A stretch of DNA of 64,000 bases from Undaria pinnatifida. Taxonomy: Eukaryota > Sar > Phaeophyceae > Laminariales > Alariaceae. Under the pieces are notes generated by a model. That model was not told the DNA's origin. It was given only the letters and a program-made list of their open reading frames with translations, and made no database searches. The stretch's first letter is position 1, and the number at the start of each line of letters is the position of its first letter. The stretch spans positions 8,600,723 through 8,664,722 of the forward strand of contig JABAKD010000007.1 in NCBI GenBank assembly GCA_012845835.1. The letters are read 5' to 3'. Below are positions 57,413 through 64,000 of the stretch, piece by piece. A program made the position numbers and the translations under genes.

Positions 57413-60350
57413 CATTAAAGTTGCTATGCCGCTGGAATACATAATATAATGAGGCGCTATAGCACGGAGCGTGAGCCATTTTTACTGGTTCCGAAGGTAA
57501 AAAAGCCTTTTCATATCAGATCGCATACGAGTGTCGGGTGCCTGAAATACAATTCTCTGTGTGTGGATGTGTTTGAGTCAACCTTCGATTGGGCCACCTC
57601 TTTCGGGGACGGGGCACGTTTGTCCACCGCACTCAACGTTGTCGGCACCAAGGCCAGTGCCGAGGGGTCCTGTGCACGCACAAATAACAGACAACTCTAC
57701 TATTGCGGGTTTCGTTGTAGGATGCTGTGAGCTGGTCGAGACGGGTGCGGCAACGTGTGATTTCACAGGCACCAAAAATGGGGTTTGCAGCATGTGATTC
57801 CACGAGCATTCCTGAGCTACGTAATATACGAGTACAGTATGGGTTTCTCCGATGTTGGGTGTGTTTCGGTGATCGGAGATGCAGGTTGACCGCCTTCAAG
57901 AATGCAACCGAAAAAAACGGGAGAGGTATGCTCCTGCTGTACGAGTGGCTATTTTCAAGAGGTTCGTCGACGTGAGACACGCACAGCGACACTGACCAGG
58001 CTCTGATATCGAGCGCCGTGCTGTTGTTACTACCGCTAATACACATTCTTCCGCTGCTGCTTCTGCTGCTGCTGCTGCTGCTGCTGCCACTGTTGCTGCT
58101 TCTGCTGCTGATTCTAATGCTTCCCCTGCTACGAATACAGGACCAGCCGTAGGAGTACCGACTGTTGTTTTCCCTGAACAGAGCGAAGATATCAAACTGC
58201 GTAGATGTCCGTCCGCGTTGGTTTGTTCAGTTCGCATATTTTACTGTTTACCCGACGACCGGGTATGCCTCTTGTGCTGTTCTTTCGATTGCTGGTCTCC
58301 CTTGTTGTTCTCTGTATTCACCCAGCATCGCAGATTGGACTACTGCAGTTATAGAGGCCGCGCCTCATCGTTACGAATTAGTAGCATACGACACGTAGAC
58401 ATGGGGAGGGTTCCGCTGCAACAAACGGTTGTACCGTGTACAGATTTTGTTACTAAAATATCAACGAAAACACGCGGGAAAAAAGTCTGGAGTAGCTCCC
58501 CAAAATCCATTGCGCGTGATATAAACGTGTTCTATACATGGGATGCTGCTGCCATCAAAGGTCACCCTATGAATACCGTCTTCACGTGGTAGAGTGCACT
58601 TTGCTCCAGCTCCAAGGTATACCAGATACCTGGTACCTGGTACAGCATACCGGTATGATATGCGATACCACATACACAAGGTTTGTGTCTACTGTAGGGT
58701 TGCCAGGCAGTCGCTGGAGAGGGAGATCCTAGTTCCACATATGATTCCAGGAGCACTGGTAAGGCCTAGGGTGGTGTCCCTGATGAACGCCGAAGCCGTG
58801 GGCGACTCTGCCATGCATGCAATGTGTTCACGTCACTATAGGAAGTCTACGTGGGGTACAGAAGTAGTCACGCAGCAGTATTGGCCTGCTTTCTGTGTTA
58901 CCCTAGGTCCACGCGAGCGCACGAAAGTACCAATAAGTGAGGGGGCATGTACACGTACGTCTACACCGCTGACGGTGATCAAACGGCACATAGGACATTG
59001 TTCAACGAACGACTCACCTAGCCTTGGACCTCCACTGGTCGAAGATGGCGACAAGACGATCAATCGGACAGCGGCACGCTCACAGCTTGCACCTCGATTC
59101 CCCCCACGGATGTAAAAAAATACTCGGGGTGTTCCACACTGTGGTGTGGCATGTTTTGTCCGGGGTAACTTATCAATTTGTTTTTTTTCGAGGAAATTTT
59201 TATTAGACCTGGACCAACTTGTGTTGTTTGAAAAGCGTGCAGAAGGGTTGCTCTGCACGGGGGTCCCAGTGACGCTTCATAACTACTCCCGCTGCTATAT
59301 GATGCTGCTGCGCATGTGTCATATGTACATAGCTTCCATCTACCCATTCCAGCTGCAACTGGCATATACTACAGCTTGGCTTCGTACGAGTTGAACCTAG
59401 AGTAAACTTACCGCTAGCCTATTACAAGGGCTCCGCATGGGCGCCGGCATTGGCCGGCGCCCATGCTTCGGGTAGGGCAGGGCGGCACTCGGACGAGGAA
59501 AAAGAGAAAAGGTTGTAGCTGTTCGATTCAACATTATTGAAAGTTTTAAGTAATGCCAAGAGTTTAATACGAATATGAGGATCTAAAATCATAATTTGAC
59601 ATTCCATGGCGCCCATTCTTTGGGTGAGGAAGGGTAGCACTCGACGAAATAAATTGTAGCGATAAAGAAATTGAAGCTTAAAGAGATGCCAAGATTTTAA
59701 TACGAACATGAGGTTGTAAAGGTTCACTTTGATGGAAGGGAAACATATAAACGAAGGAAGCAAGCATAGGCGAAACGATGTTATTACAACCGCCGCCGAG
59801 TAAAAGTAGGCCAGAAATGCCGAGAGGAGAATTTGAGAACCCGTCTCGCTTCGAGGCTTCGAGGCGAAAGAAAAGAAGAGATGTCATCAATAAAAATGAT
59901 ATCGGACGGAATGAATGGTTGAAAACGTTTAATTTACGGAAGGGAAAAAGGAAGGCGCCGTTGACTGTGCCTTGGAAAACCCCTCGGTGTTTACTCCCAC
60001 AGTAGCCGGAGAACTTACCATGTTTGTTTAAAAAATATACGAAGAACTCACTTACAGAAAAGAACTAAAAATGACGACACTGCATGCCCTCAATTAATTA
60101 GCTACTTCAATGTACGAGGCACTACACTGGTGAAGATATACAAAAATGAAAAACAAATTATGCAGACTTAGACTAGAGAGGGGCGCTAAAGGGGACAAAT
60201 AATGCCCTCGATCCAATAGTCTAAAAGGCATATAACAATGCCCTCGATCCAATTGGTACTTCCAACGCAGAGAACTTACACCAGAGAAATGGCAAGCTAA
60301 ACGGAAAAAGGCGGATAATCAAGCCTCACACAAGACAAAAAAAAAAAATG
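57413..60350. other. No recognised gene
   Basis: Frames at 57449-57730, 58594-59115 and 59778-60005 (+) read partly protein-like but show no domain. Near 59540-59760 a short segment with AATGCCAAGA or GATGCCAAGA and TTTAATACGAA is present twice. Confidence 0.35.
58040..58135 (+). repeat. CTG-rich microsatellite
   Basis: GCTGCTTCTGCTGCTGCTGC and further CTG units with TTGCTGCTTCTG; gives a poly-Ala/Glu frame on the minus strand. Confidence 0.8.
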
Positions 60351-60671
60351 CTAGACCAGTATGAAATCGTACCACTATCACTAAACCCTCGGCTCTGCGG
60401 AAGGTAGGCCTCAAAACAACTTAATTCGTACGACAGATCAGTATATTTCATTGTACCATAGTCACAAAACCGCTTTCAGACTCTGCGTGAGATACACAAT
60501 GGGTCCTCCGGGCTTACTTGCACAATGTACGAAGAACTCACTAAGAGAGGAGCCCTAAAGGGGATATAGAAAAACAATCCTAGACCGGTACGAAATCGTA
60601 CTACTATCACTAACAGCCGCCGACTCTGTGGAAGGTAGGCCTCAAAACAACTAATCCGTATGACAGATCAG
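60351..60671 (+). repeat. Direct repeat pair beside the tandem triplication
   Basis: 60351-60441 and 60580-60671 share CTAGACC, ATGAAATCGTAC or its variant, ACTATCACTAA, GAAGGTAGGCCTCAAAACAA and GACAGATCAG. The second copy ends exactly where the three-copy tandem repeat begins. Extra short ATGCCCTCGATCCAAT repeats lie near 60203 and 60237. Confidence 0.75.
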
Positions 60672-60679
60672 GTTTGAGC

Positions 60680-61015
60680 CTATTGCAGACCAAGCACGCT
60701 CAAAATGATGAACACCCCAACAGCACCAAACGCGATAATAATAAAAGGCGAATTGTTAGAGCGATCTACTACTACTGGTATAGCACGCGTTATTCTGATG
60801 TATGTGTCGTCTTGCAGCCACACCTGCAGCCACATGGCCAGCACGGACAGAGCACATGACAGCCCAACAGCGTACACGCAACAACCCGCTGCACGTATGG
60901 AGCCTACAGCGCGACACCATGAATAACGAATGACCGCGACGGCTGGATTAGCCCTTTCTTTGACAGACCGGCGCCCCTGCCCTCGAGCCCGAGCAAGATG
61001 TGTGTCTGTCTTGGC
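60680..61015 (-). CDS. Candidate membrane-protein exon (111 codons), unrecognised
   Basis: This is the least damaged unit of the tandem repeat. The open frame has a basic segment, then a hydrophobic segment around V-Y-A-V-G-L-S-C-A-L-S-V-L-A-M-W-L, a polar linker with D-D-T-Y-I-R-I-T-R, and a second hydrophobic segment I-I-I-A-F-G-A-V-G-V-F-I-I-L-S-V-L before the stop. Two membrane passes are the simplest reading. There is no ATG near its start, and an AG precedes it, so it would be a terminal exon. Whether it is expressed is unknown. Confidence 0.25.
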   Translation of the reverse strand, partial: AKTDTHLARARGQGRRSVKERANPAVAVIRYSWCRAVGSIRAAGCCVYAVGLSCALSVLAMWLQVWLQDDTYIRITRAIPVVVDRSNNSPFIIIAFGAVGVFIILSVLGLQ

Positions 61016-61230
61016 CTATTGGGTCGAATCCTACTAACTTTAAAATCGCCATTATTTGCGCGGTCGCAATTCGGCTGGTCATTTGCGACATGTACGTTGT
61101 TTGTAAAGGGTGTCCGTCTGATTTCGCGTCGTAATGAAGTTGTATTCCCGCTTTCGTTGCTGGCCGTAGGAAACGTTTCGCAGATGTCGTAGTACGCACA
61201 TTCGTCTAGGAAAAGCACGCCATCGCTCAC
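60904..61230 (-). CDS. Coding-like frame in the copy-1 insertion, unrecognised
   Basis: The frame begins M-S-D-G-V-L-F-L-D-E-C-A-Y-Y-D-I-C and continues through R-T-P-F-T-N-N-V-H-V-A-N-D-Q. The part unique to copy 1 (61018-61230) has balanced, protein-like composition. It overlaps the membrane-exon frame in another phase, so the two cannot both be coding without splicing. Confidence 0.15.
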   Translation of the reverse strand: MSDGVLFLDECAYYDICETFPTASNESGNTTSLRREIRRTPFTNNVHVANDQPNCDRANNGDFKVSRIRPNRPRQTHILLGLEGRGAGLSKKGLIQPSRSFVIHGVAL

Positions 61231-62584
61231 GCGTTACTTGTTTACCTGATACTTCTTTTGGTATGTTGTCCGCGTCGTTGTTGTACTAATATCTTATCAC
61301 ACTGTAGCAGATGTAATTTTTACAAGTGCGTATTCACCCGACGAAGTTAAACACATTCTTCATATAGTAACTCCTCCTGCAGGATGTTTTTGCGTAACGT
61401 CGCGCAAAGGAACGGTTTGAGCCTAACTGTATCTGCACACCAAGCACGCTCAAGATGATGAACACTCCAACAGCACCAAACGCGATAATATAAAAAGGCG
61501 AACTATTAGAGGGATCTACTACTGGTATAACACGCGTTATTCTGGACGTATCATGTGTCGTCTTGCAGCCACACCTGCAGCCACATGGCCAGCACGCACA
61601 CAGAACATACATGACAGCCCAACAGCACACACGGAAATAACCGCTGCACGTATGAAGCCTACAGCGCGGCACCACCAATAACGAACGACCGCGATGGCTG
61701 GATTAGCCCTGTCTGAGACCGGCGCTCCTGCTCTCGAGCCCGGGCAAGATGTGTGTCTGTCTGTTGCTTTGTTTCGGTTGATGATGGCACGCAGGCTGTA
61801 GCAGATGTATTTTTTCACGTCCGTATTCACCCGACAATGTTTTACACATTCCTCATCACACAGTAACTCCTCCTTCTTAATGTTTTTGCGTAACGTCGCG
61901 CAAAGGAACGGTTTTGAGCCTATCTGTCTATGCAGACTAAGCGCGGTCAAAATGATGAACACTCCAACAGCACCAAACGCACTAATCTAAAAGGCGAATT
62001 ATTAGAGCGATCTACTACTACTGGTATAACTAACACGCGTTCTTCTGGGCGTATCATGTGTCGTCTTGCAGCCACATCTGCAACCACATGGGCTGCACGC
62101 ACAGAGCACATGGCAGGTCAACAGCACACACGCAACCACCCGCTGCACGTATTTAGCCTACAGCGCGGCACCATGAATAACGAATCACCGCGACCGCTGG
62201 ATTAGCCCTTTGACAGACCGGCGTCCCTGCTCTCGAACCCGGGAAATATGTGTGTCTGTTGCTTTGCTTCAGTTGATGAGTGCACCCACCAGCAGTTGTT
62301 AGCTGGAGCACAGCAGTCAGTTATTCCATTGTTATGTCAACCCCCTTGCCTGCGTTCGATCAAGCTACCCCAACAGCAGAAACCACGTAAAGCAAAACTC
62401 AAATCATGACCCATGGCGGCTTCCGCGCGTTTATACTGAGTCGGGCAGTTGTTCCAGGCAATGTTTTCTAGCCCATACCGTGTATGCCTCGTCTCACACC
62501 CCTGGCAGTTGGTGCCCTACGCTGCTCTGGGTCTCGGACGGGACGGGGCAAATAACCTTGCTTCGTTTCGTCTCGAGTGCCTGG

Positions 62585-62857
62585 TGCACAATCTGTGACC
62601 AAACAATAATTTGTTGCACATGGCACCGAAAATTCCAAACAGTATCAAGTACCGACTTTTATGAAACATTTTCAAGTAAGTAGCGTTTGTAAATGATGCC
62701 AGTTTTGTAAATCATCCATGCGCTTGTAATCAAACACCTGCTGTACAATCTGTGACCAAACAATACTAAGTTGCAAATGCCACCGCAAAATTTCAAACAT
62801 GATCAAGTCAAGTACCGTTTGGAAATGATGCAAATTTTGTAAATCGTCGAGGCGTTG
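62585..62857 (+). repeat. Two-unit direct repeat, 157 bp spacing
   Basis: Both units have ACAATCTGTGACCAAACAAT, a CACCG-AAAATT block, TCAAGTACCG and AAATGATGC ending in TTTTGTAAATC. On the minus strand one frame reads D-D-L-Q-N-(L/W)-H-H-(F/L)-Q-T in both units, hinting at a small repeated protein segment. Confidence 0.65.
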
Positions 62858-62912
62858 CAGACATTTAGAGTCGACCAAAACTTCCGAAATTCCTCTTCGA
62901 CATGCGGTATTT

Positions 62913-63191
62913 TTGCAACTTCTCGCTTGTCTCGCTCGGCATTCCGTCCGCGTTCACGTCATGTGCGGAACGGACACGGCAGGGCGAGGGGCGTTGGAGC
63001 CGCTCCCCGAACGCGGCGCTCGAATGAAGCTATATTCGACCGAGAATTCCAGTTTCGCGAATCGCATACTTCGGCCTAGACAAGAAAACCCTGACCAAAT
63101 CCCTGACACCAAAGAAGGATTATATATATGTACATCATGTAAATGTCGGAGTCGGCGGGGCCATCGCACGAAACCCCGTTCCGCGTGGTAA
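62913..63191 (+). CDS. Exon-like frame ending at a strong splice donor
   Basis: The frame contains M-K-L-Y-S-T-E-N-S-S-F-A-N-R-I and a C-T-S-C-K-C cluster. It ends in CGCGTG followed by GTAAGTATGG, a near-ideal 5' splice site that overlaps the apparent stop codon. A first or internal exon is plausible. The next exon was not identified, and the product is unrecognised. Confidence 0.2.
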   Translation: MQLLACLARHSVRVHVMCGTDTAGRGALEPLPERGARMKLYSTENSSFANRILRPRQENPDQIPDTKEGLYICTSCKCRSRRGHRTKPRSAW

Positions 63192-63739
63192 GTATGGATC
63201 GCGTTGACAGGGCAAGATAATGGGAACAAACACGCCTGCTGGAGCGGGGTAAGAATCGGCATTATCTGGGCTGGTGCTACGTTGGTTCAGAGCCAGGAAG
63301 ACAACAACTTTATTTTTCTTCCTTTAACGTTTTTCGAGCCAAAGAAAGAAAAAGAACGTTCCAAACAATCTCGATCACAACCAGCGAATTTAAAAAAGCC
63401 ATTGCCGCAGTTGGGTCGTGTAGGCGACCCCAACCGGGCCCCGCGAGCCTGTACGTGCGACCACCGCGACCATGCAAACCGCGAGCCGGGCGGCAAATAC
63501 ATTGTGCACAGTGCGTGCACGTGTCAAAAGAAGACGGCGTTGATTCTTTTTCAATGCAGCAATTTTTCCCTTTTCCGAGCAACCCTGCCCAAAACAAAGA
63601 TGGGACGATGTTTTTTTGTTTTTATTGTACCTCGTAGGCGATCCGAACAAAAGCTCTCATTCCATCGACGGCTGATTGACGTATCTCCTCAGTTAGATTC
63701 TTACACTCGGGAAATAAACACTCGATCAGATTATTTAAA

Positions 63740-64000
63740 AAAAAATGAAAATATACTCCAGCTGTTAGATCGAATATTTCGTCGAAACTCATCTTTGCAG
63801 GCTGTGTGTGATACTCCGATCGCGCGTATTACGGGTTGTGTGTCCTCGTTTAAAGATATAGGTCGGCGACTCCCCTTGCAACTACAGTGTAGCTATCAGG
63901 CTCAACAGGGTGATGTTAGTCAGTCTGTGCGCGGAAACTATAAAACCCGTTTCTGAGGGGAACAAAATCTGACAGCTGTGGGTGGAAATGTATCCGTTTA
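63740..64000 (+). repeat. G-family copy cut by the window edge (copy H)
   Basis: Terminal module from ATACTCCAGCTGTTAGATCG through GGTCGGCGACTCCCCTTG and CAAAATCTGACAGCTGTG. It probably continues beyond the window. Confidence 0.85.

Larger units (their letters stand above)
60672..62285 (-). repeat. Three-copy tandem repeat with coding-like frames
   Basis: Units begin near 60672, 61418 and 61909. Each has GATGAACAC(T/C)CCAACAGCACC, AATT(A/G)TTAGAG or a close variant, GTCTTGCAGCCACA and GCGCGGCACCA-type blocks in one order. Copies 2 and 3 are about 0.49 kb apart; copy 1 carries an extra roughly 280 bases at 61018-61295. On the minus strand the units encode two hydrophobic stretches. Copy 2 differs from copy 3 by one T in a GGTTTTGAGCC context, giving a frameshift, and copy 3 has in-frame stops, so at least two copies are not intact genes. 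Confidence 0.7.

Noticed and set aside
63204-63956. 250-codon plus-strand frame at the right edge
   Set aside because: Its last third is G-family terminal module and the rest has no motif; the length alone is not convincing.

Overview
The window looks like nuclear DNA of a brown alga of the Ectocarpus type. The main evidence is two long intact reading frames built entirely from the C-x4-C-x16-C-x2-H-x12 repeat. This is the EsV-1-7 domain, a family known mainly from brown algae and from the Ectocarpus virus EsV-1. Long CAG/CTG-rich tracts, decayed eukaryotic transposons and the lack of bacterial-style gene packing agree with this. No other viral gene is visible, so an integrated virus is not supported. 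Species is an inference from family knowledge and was not searched.

Only two protein genes are clearly intact in 64 kb: an EsV-1-7 protein of 490 residues (24232-25704, + strand) and one of 524 residues (42380-43954, - strand). They are paralogues that point toward each other about 17 kb apart. Both start with M-x-x-C-x4-C and both end in the same pair of divergent W-G repeats. A third, decayed relative lies at about 8765-9445 (- strand). Most of the rest is repeats, dead mobile elements and sequence I cannot assign.

Layout: 1-4.3 kb, no recognised gene, one copy of an old dispersed repeat. 4.3-5.9 kb, a diverged terminal fragment and then a long copy of a G-rich modular repeat (called the G-family here). 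6.5-7.3 kb, a dead tyrosine recombinase. 8.8-9.4 kb, the EsV-1-7 relic. 9.75-10.5 kb, an inverted G-family copy. 12.7-14.5 kb, G-family fragments around a nested inverted-repeat element with a long TTG microsatellite. 21.7-23.3 kb, a foldback element and an inverted-repeat DNA transposon with a decayed DDE-type transposase. 24.2-25.7 kb, EsV-1-7 gene A. 33.6-36.5 kb, a degenerate tandem-like repeat field. 36.6-38.0 kb, a long G-family copy. 39.7-41.2 kb, an element with GC-rich arrays at both ends. 42.4-44.0 kb, EsV-1-7 gene B, with 45 consecutive Gs (Cs in the sense strand) just upstream. 47.5-50.5 kb, a cluster of three G-family copies. 52.4-55.4 kb, a 2.96 kb hAT-like element with 19-bp perfect inverted ends, a near-perfect 8-bp target duplication and paired subterminal arrays. 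57 kb and the right window edge, more G-family copies. 60.7-62.3 kb, a three-copy tandem repeat with coding-like membrane-segment frames.

The most promising undescribed item is the G-family: about eleven copies or fragments in both orientations, with repeated internal modules and long homopolymer G runs always on the same element strand. No operon or joint pathway is visible. Brown algal genes have many introns, so short exons of real genes may have been missed.
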